In this document: positions 13,257 to 24,545 of the stretch, piece after piece
How the letters are laid out: the number at the start of each line of letters is the position of its first letter
How positions within the stretch are numbered: the first letter of the stretch is position 1
NCBI GenBank assembly: GCA_022497155.1
Contig: MU385718.1
Span: forward strand, 806,001-870,000
Direction of reading: 5' to 3'
Source of the DNA: Whalleya microplaca
Lineage: Eukaryota; Ascomycota; Sordariomycetes; Xylariales; Xylariaceae
DNA: 64,000 nt
Notes under the pieces: model-generated
Databases searched by the model: none
What the model was told of the DNA's origin: nothing
Seen by the model: only the letters and a program-made list of their open reading frames with translations
Program-made: the position numbers and the translations under genes

Positions 13257-14112
13257 ACATACTGTGGGTCTCTTTCGGCTGCGTGTGCGAGGATGTATAT
13301 GGGATTATGATTTACTGCTGCTGGTTGGGTTGTCACGGTTTGGGTATAGCATATGGGGGGTCTAGGGCGGTGCACTTCATTCTGGGCTTACAAAAGGGGT
13401 ACCCTAGTTTGACATCGGGGGGCGTAATCATATCTTCTATGCAGTTATTAAGGATCTTGTTGCCAGCGAAACACAGCGAAACAAATGTCTAAATCAATAT
13501 CCTGTCTTAATTTCCAATTGCAAGCGAGCTAAGAGCTCCCTCCAGGTTCTAATTGAGTACACTGACTACTTACCTAGCTTCCCATTTCAATTGCATCGCT
13601 TTCGCGTGCCGTTGATACTGGCGTCAAACGATATTCACCGCCTTGAAGAATAGCATTGGATATCCAGAGCTTCTGGCCTTTCCCTAGCATAACTCACCGC
13701 TGGTTGTCGCATGTCATACGCCTACCTAGATTCTTCCCCCTCACGTAATCTTCGTGGCTGAGATCGACGGTTTGCTAAGATCGGTGGTGATACAAAACGC
13801 ACAAACGCGTAGCAGCGCGTTATTTACCCGTATGCAGTGTGTATTACTTGCGCTACTGTGCATAAAAAGCCGGTCTGGCTTCACCAAACATCGTGCATGC
13901 CGGCCGTTTTCACCCGTATCTAACGCGGAGACATGCCGGATGACATTTTCGTCAAACGTTAGGGGCCGTTGGTTCATGCCTGATGGCCAGATGTAGGTAG
14001 GTATACCGAGGTTGTAATACAATTGATTGGGGGACCGAGGTTGTGCTACTCTAGTCAGTCGACACTTCTCCCGCTGGCCTGCATAGTGGTATGGGCAAGA
14101 AGAGGTGGAAGA
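13257..14112. other. Spacer between convergent genes
   Basis: Contains the 3' ends of the metacaspase and AAA ATPase transcripts. I see no gene and no notable repeat. Confidence 0.5.
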
Positions 14113-15130
14113 TCACGACCAGCAACCGGTCAGTCGATCATCCACATAGGTATACTGAAAAAGGCGGCTACTCCCAACCGTGAACTCTCCATCGAACCTC
14201 TGCGTCTTCCCATAATCCTCCTCTTCCTCTTCCTGTTCCTCCTTCTCACCACCAAACCCCGTCAATACCAACACACCCTCCAAGTGGCCGAACGCCAGCT
14301 CCTCCTCGAGCTCCTCGGCCACGAGTCGCGCGGTCTGCGCCGCGCTCTTGATCTGGTGGCCGTTGAGGGCCAAGGCTGCCAGGAGACGGAGGTGCTCCAG
14401 TCGGATCGGGCCGTCGACTGTGACGGGCACGTGGTTCTGCCAGATTCGCAGGCGCGATTCGGTGCTCAGCTGAGGGTAGTGGATCGTTAGGTCGATGCAT
14501 GATTCGAAGGCCGGCTCCATCGAGGATAGGGGGCTGGTTTTTAGGAACATTATGCCCTGCCGAGGTTAGCAGTCTGTTCCTGGGGGGTATGGCTAGCTGA
14601 ACGCGTAGTCAAGTACCAAGGGGAAGAGGACGTTGCTTACTTTGTAGTTCTCTAGTAATCTCAAGAAGACTAGGTAAGTAAGTAAAACTGTTAGTGTATA
14701 AACACTCTTATCGAGGCCTGGCAGACAGACAAATACTAACCCGCAACAAGCCTATTTTGACCCAAGCTGGCCTCAGTCCGCTTCTCAAGAAATACGCCAC
14801 ATTCGTCGAGGAGCAGAACTGCGCCCCAGCTATTGCATATCTCGAGGATTTGGCCGAGCCCCTTTTCCACCTCGGCTGCTGTTTCGCCGAACTCGCCTGC
14901 TCTCGTCATGTATAAGGGCCGTTTCAACCCCTCGGCGACTAAGATTTGCGTGGAGCTTAAGTAAGCATGTTTATATATACCTATGATTCTCCCTGGTTGA
15001 TGAGTAGGTATTACTTACTTGATGCTGCTGTCATTGTCTTTCCGGTGCCCGTCTCTCCTTGCAGGAGTATGATGATTCCCTTGCCTGGGACTTATAAGTA
15101 AATATGCCTGAGCAGAATGCGAGAGAGAAA

Positions 15131-15165
<35 letters not shown>

Positions 15166-16473
15166 TGTGTGTGTGGCTTTACCGTGGATAACGTCGTCAA
15201 CCTGGTCCTTTTTGGATGAGAGGTGGGCATCGACTACGAGCCTTATCACTTGCTTGAACTGGGGCTCCAGCACCAGGTTTTCAAAGACCTCCTTGATCCA
15301 CTCTATCTCACTTATGCTGTCGACGAGGAAATTTGCCTCCGGGATATATTAGCACTGTACTCTTTTGGTGGTGACATTGATAATTAGCTTACCCATCCCA
15401 TGTGTTTTAGACAGTAGCCCCTGACTTCGGGGGTGCAAAAGGCGTAGTCGTCATCCCCGAGGCGCACTCGCCGATCTATGTTTGTAGATTAGATTCGTTA
15501 TAGATATTGAAGTCATGATACTAACTCGAGAGAAATACTTCACCTGGGTTGTATCTTAAGTACATTCCCGGGTCGACAATAACCCTGCTGTCGTCCACCT
15601 GAGGGTAGTAGTTTAGCGCAGAATGTTGTCGTATATTGACAATGAACAACTTACGAATACCGTCTGTGGATGCCTACTTTCCATGATGAGCACGGCGTTG
15701 CCGGCATAAGATCTATAGCGAAAGCCATTGAGCTGAGCAAAGCGGCGGCCTCTCTTCGTAAGCTTTTCCCGCATTGTCTTGTCTGGATGTGCGGATATTG
15801 GAAAATACGGTAGTTCCGAGACAGACAACGTGCCTTGGAAACGAGCAATGTTGGAGTGTTCCTCGCCGTAGCCGAAGCTCAACCCATCATAGTCAATATA
15901 GTATTGCTTTGTCCCAAAACCACTGGAGCTATATTCCCCTTCAGAAGAGACAAGATACAGGCAATCCTGTCCATCCGTCTTCCTGTAAACTTCTGTTGAT
16001 GGCTCGAAGAGTGCAAATATATGGTCAAAGTCAATGAGACCCTTTGAGAGAAGGTCTATAACCTTTTCATTCTTAGCCATCATATCCTCTGCCATGAGAC
16101 CATGGAGCATCTTGATGTGGCTGAGAGCGACTTCATCATTCTCTTCGGCCATAATATTTTCAAAACGTCCCCATCGGTAGAAGAAGCCCAAGAATGGTTC
16201 AGTGAACTCAAGTTCACTAGGCGAAGGATTTACTCCGGGATAGCCCTTGAAGACTTTCGATAGAAATTCGAGGAGGTAGGGGCTTTGGATCTTGATTGAT
16301 CGCAAATGGGTGGGAGGGCTGCCGGGCTGGTACTTCGCAATGATTGCATAAGCCGTCGCCTTAGACTCGACGTCGTCCAGACAGACCTTTGTACGATCTA
16401 ATACTTCCTTCTCATCGTATGGCACAAGTTTTCCCATCTTTGAGTCATCATCATGGCTAGTATGCTTAGACAT
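14113..16473 (-). CDS. Fungal AAA-family ATPase with large N-terminal domain
   Basis: A 615-residue member of the fungal AAA ATPase group with a long N-terminal region. Eight exons join in frame on the minus strand: 16473-15655, 15598-15544, 15475-15393, 15336-15183, 15084-15019, 14938-14741, 14669-14641 (29 nt), 14556-14113. Residues 1-320 are the N-domain (SPYLLEFLSKVFKGYPGV, LFEPSTEVYRKTD). The ATPase module has Walker A GETGTGKT and Walker B AVLLLDE. Two positions differ from what I expect of the family. The usual sensor-1 TTN/TSN block reads FLKTSPLSSM, and the usual SRI motif (arginine finger region) reads ESCID. Hydrolysis may therefore be reduced or lost, which is an inference. One acceptor (GGAG before 15336) is non-consensus, so that join is the weakest. 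The C-terminus carries a run of acidic residues. The substrate is unknown. Confidence 0.88.
15135..15175. repeat. GA/GT microsatellite inside an intron
   Basis: An uninterrupted GA run passes into a GT run, all within the fourth intron (15182-15085) of the minus-strand AAA ATPase gene. Read on the coding strand it is a pyrimidine-rich CT tract following AC repeats just after the donor. Confidence 0.85.
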
Positions 16474-18438
16474 ACTCGCGGCAATAGATGTTGTCTAAGT
16501 ATTTTACGGGTGATAGTGGATGTGGTAGACATGAATGATGAAGAGCCTAGTTTGCTTTACTTATGTACCTATAGCTTCTAATAAGTATAAAGGCCCCATA
16601 AATAGTGAGTTCTTCCTAATAGATTCCTTGTCATGTAGGTCGTGGCACATACACGAGACTAAGGGGTGAAAGTTGCAATTATACCAAAGCCGCAGGAGAC
16701 CAGTTATTTATGCCTTGCGATGCCTTACTTGGTGGGAGCCTTTATGTTGAAAGATACCGCATAGACGAAATGGTACTGACCAAGAGTTATCTATAAATAA
16801 CATATGCACTTTCCCATAGTTTTCTTTAGTAATCTTCAACCTACAGTCTCATAGGGACTTTATTCTTTGTCCCAACTCAGTGCTCAGGCCACAGGGCTCT
16901 TACAGCTCCCATTGATCATGGGCATTTATTCACAGGCCTGGCGATATTTTCTGCATGTTGAATTGTTTCCAGACCATATCAACCCTTTTCAGCTTCATCG
17001 GTAGGCTGAGCCCAGGAAGACTAATATCTGAAGGGGCAGACGCTTTTAGTGACACGGCTTTATATAACCAATGACTTCACGAAACGTATCAATTTACAGA
17101 TTTTCAGAGTAGCGGTCTACTGTAGTGTTTACTTTTTGTCACACCAAGACCGCGTTCTGTTTGGCCCCCTAGACAATAAAGCTGTGACTGATGAATTAAC
17201 ACTCCAGAGCTGAATACAGACTTGCATATGGCCGCCACCTGTATATAAATTAGGAGTTACTGCCCCTTTCTAGGTTCATCTTATACTCAGTCAAGCTATC
17301 ATGCTCTTCAATTCTATCTGCTATGTCATCAGTTACGGGTCCATCCCAGCACTAAATCTTGAACAATAGTACTGTTTGAATGTCAATAGTTTGCTTAAGT
17401 CATTACTGATTGTACTATAAATAACTTAATACATAGTAAGCCACATTCACTACCTCATGTTTCTCTTGCTGTGCCTATCTTAGGAGGCTTGCCTTGCTAT
17501 CATGATGAGATCAAGGTTTAGAGATCTAAATACTGCCCTATCCATGACCTCATTTAGCTCATTAAACTTCCTTAGCCATCATCTATATGGGATTGAGAGT
17601 GTAAAAGGAGAAACTCGAGTCGATAAGATTGAGTTCTTGTAAGTCATCTCATAGTGCTATGTTATAGGTATGTGATTTAGCATTGCGTTTTATCAGAGCT
17701 TTAGAGTTTGAAACCTTTATCGTATAGTTTTGTATGCATTATATGTATATGATAAGGTTTCATGGATTCAAACTGAAGCGGCTTTCGCTGAAGCCTGCAA
17801 GCGATTGATTGATGCCCATAGTGTGGCTATATTGCTTAGTAGAAGAGGAACATGATGGGGTTTTATGGTATAGATCAAGCTCAAATGTGAGAGCGATTCC
17901 ATTAAAAATTGCTTTGCTACCCCAAAATTGGCAGCTTTCAGCCATTGTCAATTGCGTTCTTAACTGTTATAGCCAACTTTCCCCCTAAAGTGGGTCCCAT
18001 ATCCAGGACCGAGATAGCGACAGTGATATATGAACACCATCTCATTCACCAAACGGGCCGATGTATGAATTACTTGAGCTGGGCACAGGAAATATTTTCT
18101 TGAGGCTGAGTTCCATCATACGCACTTCACTTACGAATAAGTATCTGACGCCCCCAACCTAAAATTCGAATAAACAGTCGCCCCACGACTATTGAGCGGC
18201 ACAGAAAACAAAATATTATTGATTAGCTATGAGGAAAACTCGCAGACGTGACGATGGGCCGTGATAAACAAACAGACAATATAGAGTACATAGGGTACAC
18301 AAAATGATGGCACAGCCTCATGTAGATACATACATAAGAACATGAAGACATGCATCTAGATGTCAGTCTCCTCTCTCTTCCTCACCACCATCGGTCCATA
18401 CCTTCAAGCTTGAATCCAACCATCCATCCATCTACAGA

Positions 18439-18464
18439 CACACACACACACACACACACACACA
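18439..18464. repeat. CA microsatellite
   Basis: A continuous CA dinucleotide run of about 13 units in a gene-free stretch. Confidence 0.9.
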
Positions 18465-19110
18465 AGCTTAGCCTAAACCTTTCCCACCCTTTTCTTCCAC
18501 GCATCCATTATACACCTACAACCCCCTGGAACGAGTACGACCCGCCAACATCCACAGCAGACCCCCCGGCTCCACAAGCCTAAGCAAGACAAGCAATACA
18601 ACCATGTCCTCGACTCCCAACCCATGCCGCTACCAAGACGGGCACCGCGGCGGCGGCACCGCAGGGGGTGGAGGAGGTCGTGGAGGAGGGCAAGGGGGCC
18701 TGCCCCCGCCGACTCCGCCTCCGGATCCGGATACACCTCCCGCAAGTCCCTGATTGATTCCTTGGCGGGAATAGGGGCTCGAGGGTAAGGGGGAATTACA
18801 AAGGGAGGAAACAGGGGAAGAGAGGAGGAGGAGTTATCTCACTATATATGTTTCTATGAAGTTGAAGGGGAGGATGACTGTATGAGTGTACGAATGAATG
18901 GATGGGCTACTGGGTATCGGTATGGGTCTGGGTCTGGGTATGGGCACGAGTATACGCAACGAATGACACGGATATGATGAATTGGGCGTTCAAGACAGGA
19001 TTACGATATAGGACGGTACAGCAGGACAGGACAGGACAAGGGCACGGTATTAGGAAAATGGGCTCGGGATACAAACACACGGAGGGCAGAAGGAAAAGTA
19101 CGGATCTGGA

Positions 19111-19190
19111 TTTTTTTCTTTTCTTCTTTCCCCCTTTTCTTTCCTTTTTTTTCTTCTTTTCTTTCTTCTTTCTTTTCCTTTCTTTTTTTC
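19111..19190. repeat. Polypyrimidine tract
   Basis: About 80 nt made only of T and C on the plus strand, continuing with a GTG interruption to about 19208. It lies downstream of the minus-strand Pcp1-like gene and is a purine tract on that gene's strand. Confidence 0.85.
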
Positions 19191-19656
19191 GTGTTTTTTC
19201 TCTTCTTTATAGAAATGCAGGAGGATTTCTTACTGTATCTCTTAGACTCCGAAGCTAGGCTTCGTCTCATCTCATCTCATCTCACACCAAACTACACCAC
19301 ACCACACATCACACAGGCGGACGCCAAAATAGATAGACCTCGCTAGAAACCCACCTCCAAGAGAGGATGTCAAATCGATGATATAGACAGAACATGGTGG
19401 TGGGGGGTATACGAATGACCATTCCATCATTTCGACTATCGCTTGTCGCTCTGCTCAAATTTATCCTAGGTATGCCATACCGTACCGTACCATGATACAC
19501 ACCACGCCCTACACAGTTCGATTGGAAAAAGACCAAACCACATACTATCCGGAAAACTCCTACCATGCCCTTTACCCCCTCTCCTTCAAGACGCCGATGG
19601 ACCGACCAACCATAAACTGAACTGACGATGCAAGAACTCGAACCCCACGGACTCAC

Positions 19657-22600
19657 TCAAGAAGCGACCCGCCGCTTCCCCTCCTCCCACGCCTCGACGA
19701 GCCTTAGCCGCGTCTTCTCATGCACGCCCCACTGGCGCGCGCAGATGCGCATGCGCGCGACGGCTCTTATCACGCTCACGAAGACCCGGAGATTACTGTT
19801 CGGCTGCTTCTTCTTGAGCGACTGCTGCCGCTTGCTGGGCGTTAATAGCGCGTCGGGGGACTTGATGCCCAGCTGTTTGTGGATCTGGGCCAGGATCCGG
19901 AGGTCTGCTTTGTTGCTGTGTGATTGTTAGTCATCTGTAAAAAAAAAAAGATATAGGGGGAAGGGAGGAGGAAAAGGGGGAAGAGAAGTAAATTAAGGGA
20001 ACATACCAAGCCGTCGCAATCTCCAACTGCAGCGTCAAGAACCTCTTCGCAAACGCGGCATCATACCTCAACTTGGCCTCGCGCTCCCACCGCGCCTGCA
20101 TCCACTCGATCTGCAGCGTGAGCCCGCGTATCTCCTTCTCGTGCCGCCGCGCCGCCCCGTCGGCGGCCCGGATCACCGCCTCGTGGTCCCGCTGGTCCAC
20201 CACGTCCATCACCATATCACCGTAGCGGAAGCTGGCCTTCGCGCCCGCGACCCTGTGGTGGTTGTCGATCGCCGGCTCCGATATCGCATGGGCGGAAGAT
20301 TTCTCGTTCTTCTTCGAGGCCTGGATCCACGCCAACGCTTGCCGCGCGCCCTCCTCGAGCCGATCGCAGTCGCGCTGCAGCTTATCCGCCGTCTCGCGGA
20401 GCTCGGCGCGCTCGGCGCGCGCGCGGTGCAGCTTCACGCGGAGGTCCCGGCACAGCGGGGCGGCTTGGTCAAGGTCTCGCTTCGCGCGCGCGAGCTGCTC
20501 CTTCAGATCCTCGCCGAGGGCGTTCGCCTTCTCCGCTTCACGATTGGCGCGGTTCAGCTCCCTACGTAAACCCTCGGCCTCGCGGTAGGCCTGCTCGAGC
20601 TTGCGGCTGGCTTCTTTCGCCTCGTGGCGGAGCGTGCGCTCGGCCTTGCGCTTGAGGCTGTCGCGCTGGCGCTGGGCTTCGCGCAGCTTGGTGGTCGCCT
20701 CCTCGAGCTGCTGGCGGAGGGAGTCGGAGAGCCGGTTCGCTTCCTCGAGTTGCGAGTCGAGGAGGTGGTCGGCTTTTTGCGACTGGTCGCGCTTCGCTAG
20801 TTCGAGCTGTCGGCGGAGGTCCTGGCATACTTGGTCGGCTTCGCTGAGCTTTCGACTAGCGTCTTCAGCTTCCTCGTCTAGAGTTGCTTGGAGGACTTCG
20901 ACCTCGTCCTCTAGAGCCTCGACTTTCTCAGCCTGATCTTCGTAGTCCAGCTGGCTCTGTCGGAGTTCATCACGGACGGCTGAGATCTCGTTACGCAGTG
21001 CTGTCAACGTGGATTGTCGGGCTTCTAGGTCATGTCGAAGGTCATCTATCTGTTGGCTAAGTGCGGCCTCTTCGCTCTTGTGGCGCTGTGTCTCGCTGTT
21101 CAAAGCATCTTGCAGTTTCATTTCTTTGCTAGATAGCGTACCCTCTGCATCGCGTAGCCGGTCAATGGTTCGCTCGAGGCCGTTAGCCCGTTCTTCAAGG
21201 CGGTCTCGTTGAGATTCTAGGTCGCGTCTCTCTGCTTCCCATTTCTCGCTGTCGTTGCTGTAGCGATTCTCTTTCTCGCGGATTTCGGTGTGCAAATCAG
21301 AAATATCGTCATTCAGACGGTCGATTTCACCCTTGAGTTGATTGCGAACGTCTCGCTCGATTTGGCGACTATGGCTTTTCTCCTGGTCTAGACTGAGCTC
21401 CAAGCCGCTGACTTGAGTGCGCAAGCGGGTAATCTCCCGTTGAAGCGAGGTGCTCTGGTCACCAGATGTGCTCTGGAGCATCCGCACACTAGCCTTCTCA
21501 TGCTCTAGGCTAGTCTCAAGCTCCTGCACCCGCTTTTGTAGACGGGAGACCTCGCGTTCTAACGATGCCGAAGCTGACTGACCTCCTGAAGCGTCTTTTC
21601 GAAGTCTATCGATCTCATCTTGAAGATCGGCAATGTCATCATTCAGGCGATCGACCTCCGACTTGTGCCTTGCGTTGATATCTCGTTCGATCTGTGGGGC
21701 CCGCGCCTTTTCTTGACTGAGGCTTGTTTCGAGTTCCTGGATGCGCTTCTGCAGTCGAGTAACTTCGCGCTCTAGGGATGCCGATGCTGACCGCCCTCCT
21801 GATGCTTCCTGGCGGAGTCTATCTACTTCGTCCTGGAGGTCGGCAACATCATCGTTTAGACGGTCAACCTCTGCCTGATGATCCCGCTTAATGTCGCGCT
21901 CGATCTGCAAGCCATGCGTCTTCTCTTTCTCGAGGTTGTCTTCAACTTCGTGAAGTTGCTTTTGCAGACGCGCAATATCCCGCTGTAGAGAGGCTGACTC
22001 ATCTCCTAGCGCATCGTGGCGGAGCTGCAAGATGTTCTTCTCGTCGGTGCGCAAGGCCAAGTCCTTCTGGGCAACCTCAAGCTTGGACTGGAATTGTTGG
22101 CGCTCTTGATTCCAAGATTCCCGTTGCTGCAGGAGCTGCTCGGCTCTTGTCCTCACTTCCGCTGCAAACCTATCTTTCTCGGTGACCTCACGCTCAAGAT
22201 TTGCGCATCTGTCTTGTGACTGGCGCAGTTCGTGCTGGAGTCGCGCGATCTTTTCTTCGACTTGGCGGGACAGCCCTTTGGTGACCAGAGACTTATCGGA
22301 CATCTCTTCCTGAAGCTCCTGGAGGTCTTCTTCAGCTCGGTCCTTCTCGGCAACGGCAGCTTGAAGTTTCTCTTTCATGTCCTCCAGTTGTCGTTCGAGT
22401 TGCCGGGCGTTAGCTTCTAAATCCTCGATGGTCTCCCTCGCCTCAGCGAGCTCCTCGCCGGACTGAGAATCTTTCTCAAGTTCAGCCACTCTGTCTTGAG
22501 CCGACTTCCATTTCTCCTCGGCCTGCGCCAGCTTCTCTTCCAGGTCGTTCAGCTCCTCATCGCGGTCGTTGATTTCCATATCTTTCTCTCGTAAGTCTGT

Positions 22601-23725
22601 CTCCAAGTCCCCGATCCTCTCCTTTAATTCGTCTAACTTTCCTTCATCCTCACTGGGTTGCGCGCGTTTTTCAAGCTCGGCGATCCTTTCTTGTGCCGAT
22701 TTCCACTTATCGTCGGCCTCATCGAGCTTAGCTTTCAGCTCGTCTACTTCCTCCTCGCGCTCATTGATTTCGCGGTCCTTCTGGCGAAGATCTGCCTCGA
22801 GATCACCGATCTCGTCTTGTAGCCGGTCCGTATTGCCTTGATCCTCGTTTTGTCTCTGCAATTGTCTTTGCAGATCCTCAATCTCGGCATCTTTGTCCTC
22901 TAGGCTTCGTCGCAATTCGTCGTTTTCGGCCTTCTGGCTCTCGTCGGCGTACTTTTTCTTGGCCTTCTCCTTGACTTCCAATATTTGCTTCTGGTAGGTC
23001 TCGAGATCCTCCTCCGCCGATTGCAGGTGCTTCTTGTACTTATGCAGCTCCCTCTGCATTGTGACCTTGTCGACCTTGAGTTCGGTATTCTCCTTCAGGG
23101 CCGCCTCACTAAAACCGGGCCCTGTTTTCCTCAAGGCTTCCTCGAGGAAGTGGATCTTGAGCTTCAGACCGAAGTTTTCCTTCTCGATTCTATCGATGAC
23201 GTTCTCCTGCTCTCGAAGCGACAGCTGGTTCCCATCCTGCAGGGGGCCCTTGTTGCCAGTGCGTCGCGCCGGCAGGGCTAGTGGTGTGGACGCGGTACTG
23301 CTGCTGTCGACTTCGGGCATAGGAGTGGCTCCGAGATATGATGCGGACCTTGCGGGGCCGTAGAGGGAGGATTCGAAAGGGATGTTGGTCATGTCCGCGT
23401 CTTCGTCTATCTTTCCTAGAGCTGGCGTAGCGAGTCCGTTCGTATTCTCCTTGCCGAGGCGACGCGCGGTATTTCGCGTTGCCGACTTGAGCATGGGAGT
23501 AAACTCTGCACCGCCAATGCCAGCAGGTAGGTTTCGCTTGTCGCCCAGAGGCGCGCGACTCCCGCGTGGGGTTCTTAGGTTGACACCGCGGCCATTTCGC
23601 ATTTGGTGGACGAGGTTGTTGTCTTTCGACGGAGATTGGAATGAGGGTTCTTGGGTTATATCGAAGTTCGGTGGTTCTCTAGGATAGTAGGTGTTGTCAC
23701 CCATGTTGCTTCGAGGCGAGTCCAT
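19657..23725 (-). CDS. pcp1: Pericentrin-like spindle pole body protein (Pcp1/PcpA type)
   Basis: A 1325-residue coiled-coil scaffold. By family it sits at the spindle pole body and recruits gamma-tubulin complexes for microtubule nucleation. There are two exons: 23725-20007 and 19915-19657. The disordered N-terminus (MDSPRSNMGDNTYY) is rich in Pro, Ser and basic residues. A Cnn_1N/CM1 motif lies at about 165-235 (SLREQENVIDRIEKENFGLK, IHFLEEALRKTGPGFSE). About 900 residues of heptad coiled coil follow, with internal repeats of the VDRLNDDIADLQDEIDRLR type. The C-terminal PACT-like block is EIRGLTLQIEWMQARWEREA, with FLTLQLE just before the intron. CM1 plus PACT in one protein separates it from ApsB/Mto1, which lacks PACT. 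An upstream in-frame ATG at 23767 would add 14 residues; I chose 23725 because it matches the usual short start. The gene is divergent from the F-box gene. Confidence 0.9.
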
Positions 23726-24545
23726 CTTGACGGCTAGAGAGGTGGGATGAAGGGGAGCGCCGTGCAAGTGGTGTTGGATATTATGTTATGCCAGCGCGCA
23801 ATTGGATGAATCATGAGCAAGCAATTGGGGCAATATAGAGAAAATAGTATTTATAAGTAGTCAGTCAACCAGACGTAGTACTGTACTGGGCAAAGAAGGG
23901 GTTGGGTAGAGTACAAAAGTGTGTGTGTGTGTTTTATTTTAAAGATGCGTAGAGCTGGCAGTCGAGCTGTCAGTCAAAAGACGCGTCGATTCGCTATGCA
24001 ATGTTTACTTACGTGTGTGTACTGCAAGCTAAGCGGGAGCTTGGGTCTCCAGGTGGATCGGGAACATGTTTGCATCAATGGATGTGGATTGGTGCATGTA
24101 TGCATGTACACACGTATTTCATGTATACTAGTATGTACATATGTGCATATGTACATATTGATGGACCTACTCCGTACAAATGCATGTACCTAGGTATGTG
24201 CTGCTTCTTACAGCGGGCAGAAGCGGGCCAGCTGCCCTGTCGACGATGAGAAACAGAGGAGCCGGCCGCTAGCAAACACCGCTAAACCGCCCTGACGTAT
24301 CAGACCCATTGAAATTCGCATTACTACATCACAGCACCTGCATTTTGCATTGAAAGCGCTTACGGAGTCGGCGTGCAATTCTCGCTGATGCAATACACCT
24401 ACATACACCATACACCAGCAGATACACCGGCCCGCCGCCATGTACAAGCGATCGCGAAGACCTTTGCGCCGACTACATGTATCTTCTTCATTGCCCTGAT
24501 GATCACTGGACCCTGAAGCCATCCCTGAAGCCATCCCGACCAGTC
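23726..24545. promoter_or_regulatory. Shared divergent promoter region
   Basis: The 820-bp spacer between the start codons of the Pcp1-like gene (minus) and the F-box gene (plus). It must hold both promoters and leaders. It contains a GTGTGTG run near 23922 and an 11-bp-arm palindrome at 24133. No TATA element or known operator can be assigned with confidence. Confidence 0.5.
24133..24156. repeat. Palindrome, 11-bp arms
   Basis: ATGTACATATG, spacer TG, CATATGTACAT. The arms match perfectly. It sits in the spacer between two divergent genes and is made of TACATA-type simple sequence. Confidence 0.75.

Larger units (their letters stand above)
16474..19656. other. Long intergenic region
   Basis: About 3.2 kb without a supported gene. 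It is AT-rich from 16500 to 18350, then rich in simple sequence: a CA microsatellite, GGGTNTGGG-like runs near 18920, a long pyrimidine tract and CATCT repeats near 19265. The right part probably holds the 3' UTR of the Pcp1-like gene. Confidence 0.5.

Noticed and set aside
13741..14022. 93-residue minus-strand frame between metacaspase and AAA ATPase
   Set aside because: Non-ATG start, overlaps probable 3' UTRs, no recognisable content.
20141..23687. Many plus-strand frames opposite the spindle-pole gene
   Set aside because: Ser/Arg/Leu-rich shadows of a Glu/Arg-rich coiled-coil coding strand.
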